Shown here one piece after another: positions 25,580 to 34,516 of a DNA stretch of 64,000 nucleotides. Below the pieces are notes generated by a model that was not told the DNA's origin, ran no database searches, and saw only the letters and a list, made by a program, of their open reading frames with translations. Numbering within the stretch: the first letter of the stretch is position 1; the number at the start of each line of letters is the position of its first letter. Position numbers and translations under genes: made by a program. The DNA comes from Nocardioides thalensis (GTDB taxonomy: Bacteria > Actinomycetota > Actinomycetes > Propionibacteriales > Nocardioidaceae). The stretch is from NCBI RefSeq assembly GCF_013410655.1, contig NZ_JACCFP010000001.1:2193501-2257500 (forward strand), read 5' to 3'.

Positions 25580-27435
25580 CAGCAACCACCCCTCTTGAGT
25601 ACGACGTGGACCCGGTCGTGGTGGAGCGCGACCGGATCGGTGGTCGGGCCTGTGCGCGGCTGGTAGGGCCGCCACCCCGCCTCAGGCTCGGCGGGCGACC
25701 AGGACTCCCCCGCCCACAGGACGTAGGAGACGTCGAGCAGGTCTCCGCGCGCCTCGAGATAGGCCGCGACGTCGGCGCCCAGCGCGGCGTCGCCGTCGGG
25801 CAGCACGATCTCGAGGCCGGCCATCCGGGTGCCCGAGCCGCAGCTCACGGCAGGCCCGCGGGCGCCGTACGTCGTGAGCTCGGGGAACGCCTCCTCCACG
25901 CAGCGCAGCAGCGTGGCGGCCGCGGAGGTCAGGCTCGCCTCGAGCTTGTCGAGCGGCGTGTCGGGGCACTCGCCCAGCGCGACCTCTCCGCAGTAGTCGG
26001 ACCCGGGGATCAGCCGGCCGCCCGCAACCTGCTGGACGATGTAGCGGGCGTCGGCGGCGCGCTCGGCGTACCGCTCCGGGAACGGGTAGCCCTGGACGGC
26101 GGCCGCGGCCTCCCGGAGACCGAGGGCCTGCCAGTCGAGGTCGTTGAGGCCCTGCCGGTCGACCTCGGGGTGCACGCCGTAGAACGCGTCGGCCGCGCGA
26201 GCGGGGTCGACGAGCTCGTCGGCGGTGCCCCAGCCGCTGCCGGCGTACTGCCGGAAGAGGCCGAGCGCGTCGCCAGCGGTGACGTTGCGGAGGCCGGACT
26301 CGGCGAGCGCCGCCATCAGCGCGACCACCCAGGCCCGACGCGGCAGGCCGGCCGCGCTGCCGCGCTCGATGATCGTGATCGCGTGCCGCACGGCCTCGGT
26401 GCGGATCGTCGCCCCGCTCGGCAGCTGCAGCCAGAGCGGGCGGGTGCCGCCGCCGAACGCCGGGTGGCTCGGGTCGGGCGTGCCGGTGCCCGCCTCGCCC
26501 GCCATGTCGACGGTCGAGATCAGCGCCGGGTGGTCGGAGGCGATCGGCAGCTCGCGGGCGCCGACCTTCACGGTGCGGGGCGGGTGGAACATGTACATGA
26601 CGCCGCGGTCCTTGGCGTAGCCGAAGCCGGCGCCCGTCATCTTGGCGTGGGCGGTCCAGCGGCCCTCCCCCGGGTGGGAGTTCATGTCGCCCGCCACGAT
26701 CACCGGTCCGTGCACCTCGAGCACGTCGACCAGGTCGAGGATGATGTCCATCCCGCGGGAGTAACGCTGGATCCGGGTGATCGGCGGGTTGCCGTGCTGG
26801 CGCGGGAACTTCTTGGGGTTGGTCATCATGTGGGTCGACACGACCGACACGACCGTGCCGTCGGTGCGCTGGAGCATGGCCCAGGTCGCGTAGCGGTCCC
26901 AGGTGAACGGCCGTCCGTGGTGAAAGCCGGGGTCGTCGTTGACGACCTTGACCCGACCGGAGTCCAGGGCCCGCCAACGGTCGGTGCGCCACATGACCAC
27001 GTTGTTCATCGACTGCACGCCACCGCGCGTGGTGTCGCGCTGCTCGTCGCGGTAGGCGTTGTAGCCCGGGGCCGCCGTGCGGAGAGCCGGGAGCGTCCGC
27101 CCACTGACCTCGTTGAGGAAGATGAAGTCGGGCTCGTCGGCGGCCAACGTGCGCATGGACGAGGTGAACCCTGCCGAGCCGGTGCGGTTGGGGATGTTGG
27201 CGACGGCCGTCTTGACGGCGCCGACCACGGAGCCACCCGTCGGCCCCTCGACCCCGCTCAGGTCGGCGAGCACCAGCCCGCTGCCGGAGGCGCCGACCTT
27301 GCTCGGCCCCGACACCGGCGCGCTGCAGCGCGGCGGGACCGTCGTGTCGCGGGCGGCCGACAGCCGCGCCTCCGCGGGTACGCCGGCGAGCACGCCCGCT
27401 CCGAGCGCCAGCGCAACCACGATCCGCCACTTCAT
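25579..27435 (-). CDS. Secreted fusion: EEP-type nuclease/phosphatase plus lysozyme-like and ARB_07466-like domains
   Basis: 618 residues with a signal peptide (1-23). Residues about 60-310 are an endonuclease/exonuclease/phosphatase fold: F-L-N-E-V, then G-D-M-N-S-H-P and A-S-D-H-P-A, the metal/catalytic residues of the family. About 340-460 resemble the phage/actinobacterial lysozyme-like domain, with A-L-A-E-S-G-L-R-N followed by L-G-L-F-R-Q and G-W-G-T. The last 130 residues (V-L-W-A-G-E-S-W ... G-W-R-P ... H-H-D-R-V-H-V) resemble the ARB_07466-like C-terminal domain often joined to wall hydrolases. ATG 27435 has a GGAGAGG site. Substrates unknown. Confidence 0.82.
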   Translation of the reverse strand: MKWRIVVALALGAGVLAGVPAEARLSAARDTTVPPRCSAPVSGPSKVGASGSGLVLADLSGVEGPTGGSVVGAVKTAVANIPNRTGSAGFTSSMRTLAADEPDFIFLNEVSGRTLPALRTAAPGYNAYRDEQRDTTRGGVQSMNNVVMWRTDRWRALDSGRVKVVNDDPGFHHGRPFTWDRYATWAMLQRTDGTVVSVVSTHMMTNPKKFPRQHGNPPITRIQRYSRGMDIILDLVDVLEVHGPVIVAGDMNSHPGEGRWTAHAKMTGAGFGYAKDRGVMYMFHPPRTVKVGARELPIASDHPALISTVDMAGEAGTGTPDPSHPAFGGGTRPLWLQLPSGATIRTEAVRHAITIIERGSAAGLPRRAWVVALMAALAESGLRNVTAGDALGLFRQYAGSGWGTADELVDPARAADAFYGVHPEVDRQGLNDLDWQALGLREAAAAVQGYPFPERYAERAADARYIVQQVAGGRLIPGSDYCGEVALGECPDTPLDKLEASLTSAAATLLRCVEEAFPELTTYGARGPAVSCGSGTRMAGLEIVLPDGDAALGADVAAYLEARGDLLDVSYVLWAGESWSPAEPEAGWRPYQPRTGPTTDPVALHHDRVHVVLKRGGC

Positions 27436-27507
27436 CCGTGCACCTCTCCGTCCGTCGTCCACAGGCTAGGGATCGGCAGGCGTTCCGTCCGGCCACCACG
27501 CCGAGGC

Positions 27508-27523
27508 TGTGATGCCGGTCACA
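27508..27523. promoter_or_regulatory. CRP/FNR-family (GlxR-like) binding site
   Basis: TGTGATGCCGGTCACA has perfect TGTGA-N6-TCACA arms (extended CTGTGA...TCACAG). It is centred 67 nt upstream of the beta-helix ATG and about 80 nt from the divergent fusion gene, so it could serve either. Confidence 0.65.
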
Positions 27524-27582
27524 GTCAATCCCTAACGCGGACCCGCAGTGTTCGTTGGAACCGCAGACGAGGAGGTCCCCCC

Positions 27583-29886
27583 ATGCTCGGTCGCCTCACC
27601 CGCGCCGCGGTCGCCGCTGCGCTCGTGACCACTGGCCTCACCACTGGCCTGCTCCTGGCCGGCCCGGCTCCGCAGGCCGCCGCGCACGTGGAGCGGCCCG
27701 CCTACTGGCCCGACCCCAAGCCCGACTGCTCGATCTCGCCGTGCGCGGGCGGCAAGGTGCCGGACGCGCGGTCCCTGGCGTCCGCGCTCGACCGCGGCCG
27801 GGTCGGGCAGACCCGGGTGGTCTGCCAGCCCGACTCGCTGCAACGGCTGCGGCGGTCGGTCGCGCACGCGCGCCGCCACGGCTACGACGAGCGGCCGACC
27901 GTGCACCGGCGCCTGACCGAGCGGCGCGCGCGGACGCTGCTGCGGGTCAACGAGCGTCTCTTCGAGCGGTGCCGCTACCGCCAGATCCAGGCCGCGGTCA
28001 CCGCGTCCGGCAACAACGACCGGGTCGTCGTGATGCCGGGCCTCTATCTGGAGCCGCACTCGCGCAAGCAGCCCACCTACGACGAGCGCTGTGCGCCGTA
28101 CCGGATGAAGTCCGACAGCGGCGACCCCGGCGCGCTGTCGCACGAGTACCAGATCCACTGCCCCAACGACGCCAACCTGGTGGCGGTGATCGGTCGCGGC
28201 CCCGACACGGCGCCGACGCCCGACGTGCCCCACGAGGACCGGCACGGCATCCCCAACGTCGGCGACTGCATCCGGTGCAACCTCCAGCTCGAGGGCTCCG
28301 GGGTGAGCGCCGACGACGTCGTGGTCGAGGCGGGCGATCCGAGAGCGGGCAACGGCGGGCCGTCAGCGGCAGGCCACAAGAAGGACGTCGGCATCTTCGT
28401 CGACCGCGCCGACGGGTTCGTGCTCCGCAACGTCACGGTGCGCCACGCCCGGGAGCACAACATCTACGTGATCGAGACCGACGGCTACCGGCTCGAGCAG
28501 TTCAAGGCGTTCTACGGCGGCGCGTACGGCGTGCTCACCTTCGTCGGCGACCACGGCCTGGTGCAGCGCTGCGAGGCCGCCGGCAGCGGGGACTCCGGTC
28601 TCTACCCCGGCTCGGGCGCCGACTCGACCACCAACCGCTACAAGCCGTTCTACCCGAAGTGGCGGTTCAGCCAGACGTTCCGGCTGTGCGACAGCCACCA
28701 CAACACGGGCGGCTTCTCCGGCACCAACAGCCACGGGACGCTGGTGGAGCGCAACAACTTCTTCAAGAACGCGCTCGGCTACACCACCGACGTCTTCACC
28801 GCGCCCGGGCACCCGGGCTTCCCGCAGCACGGCAACGTGGTGCGGCACAACCGCTTCTACAGCAACAACTTCAACGTGTTCGAGCCCGACTCGGGTGTCG
28901 ATCCGTTCATCCCCGCGCCGGTCGGCACCGGGCTCTGGCTGGCGGGCGGCAACCAGAACAACGTCCACCACAACTGGTTCTACGACAACTGGCGCCGCGG
29001 CGTGATGCTGTTCGCGGTGCCGGACGCCACCGTCTGCACCCCGGTCGTCGAGCCGACGCCGGTGCCGGGGTGCAACCCGCTCGCGGTGAGCACGTCGTTC
29101 GACAACCGCTTCCACCACAACCGGATGGGCGTGAACCCCGACGGGCTGCCCGCGCGCAACGGCCTGGACTTCTGGTGGGACTCGTTCGTGGGCAACACCG
29201 GCAACTGCTGGTGGGCCAACAGCGGGCCGGGCGGTCGGGCGGTGCGGAGCATGCCGTCGAACCTGCCCGACTGCGACGAGGGCACGAACCCCTCCTCCAG
29301 CATCGGCCTCGGCAACGTGGTCGCCGAGGCGGAGCTCATCGGGTGCCTGCTCGGGATCGAGGTGGAGGGCCCGAGCGGCGGACCGCTGTGCACGTGGGGC
29401 CAGACGCCGCCGCGGCCCGGCATGCGGGCCGCCGGCGACGACCCGTCGGCGCTCGCGGCGCCGACGGAGGCGCAGCGTCAGCTGATGGCCGGGATCTGCT
29501 GGCTCGGGCTGGCCGCGCGCACGTGCGCGCCGTACGACGCCGAGACCGAGCCCGTGGAGAGCGGACGGACCTGGGCGCGCAGCACCGAGCTGCCCGCCGC
29601 CTACGACGGGGTCGAGCCGGTGGCGACGCAGGCCAGGTTGAGCGAGCTGACGTGCAGCTGGTGGCGGCAGGCCGACCGCGCGCACCGGCTGGGCGCGGTC
29701 GACCGGATCGAGGAGTTCGCGACCGGGCCGATCGACGGCTCGGTGCCGTACGGCTTCGGCGCCGGGATGCCGGACGGCTGGGCGGTCCGGATGTTCCAGC
29801 AGCGGTGCAGCATGTTCGAGGCCGGCGGGTTCGCGCTCTACAAGCTGTACGGCGCGGCCGCGCCCTTCGCGGCGGTGGCTGACTGA
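27583..29886 (+). CDS. Secreted right-handed parallel beta-helix protein
   Basis: 767 residues with a signal peptide (about 1-35). An N-terminal region (about 50-130) precedes a long beta-helix (about 220-560) with repeated motifs such as F-V-L-R-N-V-T-V, N-x-x-H-H-N-x-x-x-D-N and V-V-R-H-N-R-F-Y-S-N-N, typical of pectate-lyase-like coils binding polysaccharide. The C-terminal 170 residues are Cys/Trp-containing and unassigned. Strong GAGGAGG ribosome site. Possibly a surface polysaccharide-binding or lyase protein; no catalytic set can be named. Convergent with dnaE2, 8 nt apart. Confidence 0.85.
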   Translation: MLGRLTRAAVAAALVTTGLTTGLLLAGPAPQAAAHVERPAYWPDPKPDCSISPCAGGKVPDARSLASALDRGRVGQTRVVCQPDSLQRLRRSVAHARRHGYDERPTVHRRLTERRARTLLRVNERLFERCRYRQIQAAVTASGNNDRVVVMPGLYLEPHSRKQPTYDERCAPYRMKSDSGDPGALSHEYQIHCPNDANLVAVIGRGPDTAPTPDVPHEDRHGIPNVGDCIRCNLQLEGSGVSADDVVVEAGDPRAGNGGPSAAGHKKDVGIFVDRADGFVLRNVTVRHAREHNIYVIETDGYRLEQFKAFYGGAYGVLTFVGDHGLVQRCEAAGSGDSGLYPGSGADSTTNRYKPFYPKWRFSQTFRLCDSHHNTGGFSGTNSHGTLVERNNFFKNALGYTTDVFTAPGHPGFPQHGNVVRHNRFYSNNFNVFEPDSGVDPFIPAPVGTGLWLAGGNQNNVHHNWFYDNWRRGVMLFAVPDATVCTPVVEPTPVPGCNPLAVSTSFDNRFHHNRMGVNPDGLPARNGLDFWWDSFVGNTGNCWWANSGPGGRAVRSMPSNLPDCDEGTNPSSSIGLGNVVAEAELIGCLLGIEVEGPSGGPLCTWGQTPPRPGMRAAGDDPSALAAPTEAQRQLMAGICWLGLAARTCAPYDAETEPVESGRTWARSTELPAAYDGVEPVATQARLSELTCSWWRQADRAHRLGAVDRIEEFATGPIDGSVPYGFGAGMPDGWAVRMFQQRCSMFEAGGFALYKLYGAAAPFAAVAD

Positions 29887-29894
29887 GAGAGCCG

Positions 29895-32800
29895 CTAGCG
29901 GAAGTCGCGCGAGGACTGGCGGGCCTGCAGCGCCGTACCTGCTCCGGGGAGCAGCTCGTCGAGGGCCTCGACCCGGTCGGCCACCAGGTTGGTGACGCCC
30001 TCCTGCCGCTCGAGCTTGCCGCGGACGACGACCGCGACCCGGTTGCGTGCGGCCTGGCGGTGGGCACGCATCACGCCCTCGGAGCAGATCACGTTGAGCA
30101 TCCCGCTCTCGTCCTCGAGGTTGAGGAATGTGATGCCCATGGCCGTGCCCGGCCGCTGCCGGTGGGTCACCAGCCCGGCCACGTGGACGCGCCGCCCGGG
30201 CTCGACGTTCGCGAGGTCACCGACCGACTTGATCCCCGCTGAGGTCAGCTGCTCCCGCCAGTGCTCGACCGGGTGGCGCTCGGGCGAGATCCGGGTCGCC
30301 CAGAGGTCCGCGAGCGTCAGGTCGACCTCGGCCATCCCCGGCAGGGCCGGCGCCGATGGCGCGGGCGTGCTGCCCTCGAGCTGGTCGTCGCGCTCGGCGT
30401 AGCCGGCCATCCACAGGGCCTGGCGCCGGTCGAGGTCGAAGCAGGCGAAGGCTCCCGCCGTCGCGAGCGCTTCGAGCTGTGCTGACGACAGGCCGGCGCG
30501 TCGCGACACGTCCCTGATCGACGCGTACGGCTGGCCGGCCTCGATCTTCCGCGCGACCTCCAGGCCGATGCCCTTGACGGCATCCAGCCCCAGCCTGACC
30601 GACAGGCCCTCGTCCTCGAGGTCGGCCTGTGCCTTGGACTCGTTGATGCTCGGCCGCTTCACCTCGACGCCGTGCCGCCGCGCGTCGGCGACCAGCGACT
30701 GCGGTGAGTAGAAGCCCATCGGCTGGTTGCGCAGCAGGCCGGCGAGGAAGGCGGCCGGGTAGCGGAGCTTGAACCACGACGAGGCGTAGACGAGGAGCGC
30801 GAAGCTCAGCGCATGGGACTCGGCGAACCCGAAGCTCGCGAAGGACAGGATCTTGACGTAGATCGCGTCGGCGTGGTCGCCGGTGATGCCCTTCGCCGCC
30901 ATGCCGGCGTAGAGCTTCTCCTTGATCTTCTCGATCCGCTCGATGCCGCGCTTGGACCCCATCGCCCGGCGCAGCAGGTCGGCGTCGTCGCGGGTGCAGT
31001 CGCCCAGGACCACCGCCATCTGCATCAGCTGCTCCTGGAAGAGCGGCACGCCGAGGGTGCGGCCGAGCACCGGCTCGAGCAGCGGGTGGTCGAAGGTGAC
31101 GGGCTCTTTGCCGGTGCGGCGGCGGATGTAGGGGTGCACCGCTCCGCCCTGGATCGGCCCGGGGCGGATCAGCGCGATCTCGATCGCGAGGTCGTAGAAG
31201 CTGCGTGGCTTGAGCCGCGGCAGGGTGCCGATCTGGGCGCGGCTCTCGACCTGGAAGACGCCGATCGAGTCGGCCTTCCCCAGCATGTCGTAGACCGCCG
31301 GGTCCTCCTTCGGGATCGTCTCCAGCGTCCAGCGGGTGCCGAGGTGCTGCTCGACGAGCCGCATCGTGTGGTCGAGTGCGCCGAGCATCCCGAGGCCGAG
31401 CAGGTCGAACTTCACCAGCCCCATTGACTCGCAACCGTCCTTGTCCCACTGCAGGACGGTGCGTCCGGGCATGCGTGCGCGCTCGATCGGGCACACCTCG
31501 CCGATGGGGCGCTCGGTCAGCACCATGCCGCCGGAGTGGATGCCGAGGTGGCGCGGCGCCGACATGAGCTCGCCGGCGAGCGACGCCACGGCCGGAGGGA
31601 TCCCGGCCTCCTCGGGGACCTCCCTCCCCCAGCCGTCGATCTGCTTGCTCCACGCGTCCTGCTGCCCGACCGAGTACCCGAGCGCCTTGGCGGCGTCCCT
31701 GACCGCCATCTTCGGCCGGTAGGTGATCACGTTGGCGACCTGGGCGGCGTTGCGACGTCCGTAGGTCTCATAGACCCACTGGATCACCTCCTCGCGCCGG
31801 TCGGAGTCGAAGTCGACGTCGATGTCGGGCTCGTCGTCGCGGTGCTCGGAGATGAACCGCTCGAACGGCAGGTCGAACTCGACCGAGTCGATCGCGGTGA
31901 TGCCGAGGGCGTAGCAGACCGCCGAGCTCGCCGCCGAGCCCCGGCCCTGGCAGAGGATGCCCTGGCTGCGCGCGAACGCCACGATGTCGTGGACGATCAC
32001 GAAGTAGCCGGCGAAGTCCTTGCGCAGGATCACCTCGAGCTCGGCCTCGATGCGAGCACGAGCGCGGTCGGCATGAGGAAGGTCGGCATACCTCTCCGCA
32101 AAGCCCTTCTCGGTCAGCTTCCGCAACCAGCTCGCAGCGCTCTCACCCTCGGGGATGCCCTGCTTGGGCAACCGGGGCGAGGCCTTGCGGAGGTCGAAGG
32201 CCAGCTCCGTGGCGAGCGGCACGGTCGCGGCGACGACGCCTGGGTAGCGCCGGAAGAGCCGCTCCATCTCCTCCCCTGACCGGAGATGAGCGGAGCCGGA
32301 GAGGTCCAGCCACCCGTCGAGCTCGGCGATGCTCCGCCGCGCGCGGATGCTCGCCATCGCCGCAGCGAGACGGCGCCGCTCGGGGGTGGCGTGGTGGACG
32401 TTGCCCGTGGCGACGGCGAGCAGCCCGCGGGTACGCGCGACCTCCCACATCCGGTCGTTGACCTCGTCGTCACCCGGCTTGCCGTGGCCCGACAGCTCGA
32501 CGACCACGTTGTCGCGGCCGAACCGGTCGACCAGGTCGTCGACTGCATCGGGGGTGCGCGCCCCCTTGCGGCAGCCGGTGAGCACGACCCAGTGGTCGCG
32601 GCCGCGGTCGGCGAGCTCGTCGAGGTCGTACGACGGCCGCCCCTTCTCGTCGCCGCGCAGGTGCGCCTCGGTCATCGCCCCGGCGAGCCGGTAATAGCCC
32701 TCCACTCCCCTGGCGAGCACGAGCAGGTGGCTGCCCTCCGGGTCGGGCACGCCGTTCTGCGGTGCGGTCAGCCCCAACGACAGCTCGGCGCCGTAGACCG

Positions 32801-33125
32801 TGGGCATCGCGTAGTCGCGCCCGTACTCGGCGAACAGCGGCGCACCCTGGAAGCCGTCGTGGTCGGTGAGCGCGATCGCGCTCAGGCCCAAGCGCGTCGC
32901 CTCGGTGACGAGCTCGGCAGGGCTGCTGGCGCCGTCGAGGAAGGAGAAGTGGCTGTGGCAGTGCAGCTCGGCGTACGGCGTGACGGCTTCCGGGCGGGCG
33001 ATCTCGAGGGGCGCCTGCTTGGGCCGCTTGCGCCGCGACACCGGGGCGTCCTCGGCGCCGGGCGCGCGGCCGGACAGGCGTCGTTCGATCTCTCGCCACG
33101 GGACCGGTGGGTTGCTCCATCCCAT
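29895..33125 (-). CDS. dnaE2: Error-prone DNA polymerase DnaE2
   Basis: 1076 residues, usual length. N-terminal PHP domain (L-H-C-H-S-H-F-S-F-L-D-G at about 54-65, L-T-D-H-D-G-F). Polymerase core with P-D-I-D-V-D-F-D (catalytic Asp residues), helix-hairpin-helix region and a C-terminal OB fold (H-V-A-G-L-V-T-H-R-Q-R-P). DnaE2 performs damage-induced translesion synthesis together with ImuA' and ImuB, which are encoded 10 kb away in this window. It starts 9 nt after the HNH gene, so it is presumably transcribed from the SOS promoter at 34488-34516. Confidence 0.97.
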   Translation of the reverse strand: MGWSNPPVPWREIERRLSGRAPGAEDAPVSRRKRPKQAPLEIARPEAVTPYAELHCHSHFSFLDGASSPAELVTEATRLGLSAIALTDHDGFQGAPLFAEYGRDYAMPTVYGAELSLGLTAPQNGVPDPEGSHLLVLARGVEGYYRLAGAMTEAHLRGDEKGRPSYDLDELADRGRDHWVVLTGCRKGARTPDAVDDLVDRFGRDNVVVELSGHGKPGDDEVNDRMWEVARTRGLLAVATGNVHHATPERRRLAAAMASIRARRSIAELDGWLDLSGSAHLRSGEEMERLFRRYPGVVAATVPLATELAFDLRKASPRLPKQGIPEGESAASWLRKLTEKGFAERYADLPHADRARARIEAELEVILRKDFAGYFVIVHDIVAFARSQGILCQGRGSAASSAVCYALGITAIDSVEFDLPFERFISEHRDDEPDIDVDFDSDRREEVIQWVYETYGRRNAAQVANVITYRPKMAVRDAAKALGYSVGQQDAWSKQIDGWGREVPEEAGIPPAVASLAGELMSAPRHLGIHSGGMVLTERPIGEVCPIERARMPGRTVLQWDKDGCESMGLVKFDLLGLGMLGALDHTMRLVEQHLGTRWTLETIPKEDPAVYDMLGKADSIGVFQVESRAQIGTLPRLKPRSFYDLAIEIALIRPGPIQGGAVHPYIRRRTGKEPVTFDHPLLEPVLGRTLGVPLFQEQLMQMAVVLGDCTRDDADLLRRAMGSKRGIERIEKIKEKLYAGMAAKGITGDHADAIYVKILSFASFGFAESHALSFALLVYASSWFKLRYPAAFLAGLLRNQPMGFYSPQSLVADARRHGVEVKRPSINESKAQADLEDEGLSVRLGLDAVKGIGLEVARKIEAGQPYASIRDVSRRAGLSSAQLEALATAGAFACFDLDRRQALWMAGYAERDDQLEGSTPAPSAPALPGMAEVDLTLADLWATRISPERHPVEHWREQLTSAGIKSVGDLANVEPGRRVHVAGLVTHRQRPGTAMGITFLNLEDESGMLNVICSEGVMRAHRQAARNRVAVVVRGKLERQEGVTNLVADRVEALDELLPGAGTALQARQSSRDFR

Positions 33126-33134
33126 GGCAGCGCC

Positions 33135-34481
33135 TCAGGGGCTGGGGACGAGGTCGTCCACGGTGAGCCGAAGGTGGCGTTCGATCTCGGAGATCCAGTC
33201 GGTGTGACATGCGGGGTCGGGCAGGGGTGGTGCGTGGGACCGGTACCGATGTCCGGTCGGGGTGATCGTCTCCACGCCGCCGGGGCCGGAGTCGATGGGT
33301 GTCTGTTGCCAGCCGGGTGCCTGTTTGGCGTGGTTGCAGGCCTCGCAGTAGCCCTGCCCGTTCTCATCGGAGGTGGCGCCACCCTCGGCCACGGGTTTGA
33401 TGTGATCGATGTGCCGCACGGGCGCGTCGCACCACGGGTTCGCACAGATCCCGTGGCTCTTGAGCCTGAGGAACTCCGCGAGCCCGCCGGGGAAGGTCCG
33501 TTGCTTGCTGGTCATCGCGACCAGACGACCGGACGGGTCGGCGTAGAGCTGGCGGATCCAGTTGTCGAGCTCCGAGCCGTGTTCGAGGGCGTGCGCGGCA
33601 AGGAGCCGGGCGACCTCGGCCGGGATCGTCTCGGACTCCACCAAGGCCGGACCGTTGCCCCCGGCCAGGGTGGCGTCGGACATGACCACGTTGATCCCGA
33701 CCGGGACAGCCGGCGGCGTGGTCTCGCTGTCGTTCATGGGGACGCCGGTGACCCGGGAGACCAGCAGGTCGGCCATCAGCTGGCCCTTGGACCGCGGGTC
33801 ACCGGCGGCCTGCATGGTCGCCGCCTCTCGGGTCAGTGCTGCGTAGGCGGAGACCCCTTGGGCGACCGGGACCAGGGCGGTCAGGTAGGCCATCGTGTCC
33901 GGCGCCGGCCGCAGCGACACGTGTCGGTCGGACTCGGCATTCGAGCGACGCCGCACCACCGCGGCGGGGTCGAGCTCGCACACCAGCCGCTTGACCTTGC
34001 CGACCAGCTTCCTGGTGCCCAACCCCTCGAGCGCTTGGGGGCTCGCGAACAGCTCGACATCAGCGACGCCGCGATCCTCGGCAGTCAGGCAGCTCAGCTC
34101 GCGCACCGCGAGCATCGCCCGGAACTCGCTGAGGCTGCCGTCCTTGAGCCGGTCCAGCAGGTGCGGGGTCTCCGCGCACATGGTCTTCGCGAACCCCAGC
34201 AGCACCTGCCCGCGGTGCGGGGACTCCTTCCGAGCCAGGGCGATCTCGGCGGCGACACCCCGGCCCTGGCGGCGGGCACTCACGCCCTGGGCTGCCTCCG
34301 CGGAGCGGCGCGCGGCGTCGTACGCCACCGCCGTCTCGGCCTGAGCCCCACACGCGGCAGACTTGAGGTCCTCGAGCGCGCTGATCAGGTCGATCTGCGC
34401 CTCGGGGTCGTCAGGACGCGCACCCGTCATCAGCAGGTCGGTGAGCTCCCTGACCTGTGCTGCGGTGATGGGCGTGTCCAT
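33135..34481 (-). CDS. DUF222 (13E12-repeat) HNH endonuclease
   Basis: 448 residues. A DUF222 region (about 30-300) is followed by a C-terminal HNH nuclease: C-A-N-P-W-C-D ... H-I-D-H-I-K-P-V-A-E-G-G ... N-G-Q-G-Y-C-E-A-C-N-H-A-K, with the HNH catalytic His and the zinc-type cysteine pairs intact. The family is widespread in actinobacteria (13E12 repeats of M. tuberculosis); its function is not established. Located directly upstream of dnaE2 and preceded by a perfect LexA box, so it is very probably SOS-induced. ATG 34481 lies 6 nt after TAATGT, a leaderless arrangement. Confidence 0.9.
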   Translation of the reverse strand: MDTPITAAQVRELTDLLMTGARPDDPEAQIDLISALEDLKSAACGAQAETAVAYDAARRSAEAAQGVSARRQGRGVAAEIALARKESPHRGQVLLGFAKTMCAETPHLLDRLKDGSLSEFRAMLAVRELSCLTAEDRGVADVELFASPQALEGLGTRKLVGKVKRLVCELDPAAVVRRRSNAESDRHVSLRPAPDTMAYLTALVPVAQGVSAYAALTREAATMQAAGDPRSKGQLMADLLVSRVTGVPMNDSETTPPAVPVGINVVMSDATLAGGNGPALVESETIPAEVARLLAAHALEHGSELDNWIRQLYADPSGRLVAMTSKQRTFPGGLAEFLRLKSHGICANPWCDAPVRHIDHIKPVAEGGATSDENGQGYCEACNHAKQAPGWQQTPIDSGPGGVETITPTGHRYRSHAPPLPDPACHTDWISEIERHLRLTVDDLVPSP

Positions 34482-34487
34482 GAGCAA

Positions 34488-34516
34488 ACATTAGTCGAAC
34501 ATGCGTTCGAACACAA
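34488..34516 (-). promoter_or_regulatory. SOS promoter with LexA box, HNH-dnaE2 operon
   Basis: Minus strand: -35 TTGTGT (34511-34516), 17-nt spacer, -10 TAATGT (34488-34493), 6 nt to the ATG. The perfect box TCGAAC-N4-GTTCGA (34495-34510) fills the spacer, so LexA binding would exclude RNA polymerase. The box lies inside the last codons of the small upstream gene. Confidence 0.85.

Noticed and set aside
25606..27582. N-terminal extension of the beta-helix protein
   Set aside because: The frame is open but runs antisense to the nuclease fusion; the signal peptide and GAGGAGG ribosome site fix the start at 27583.
33135..34481. DUF222-HNH gene as a mobile element or homing nuclease
   Set aside because: No inverted repeats, target duplications or intron boundaries are visible; the gene is in an ordered operon with dnaE2.
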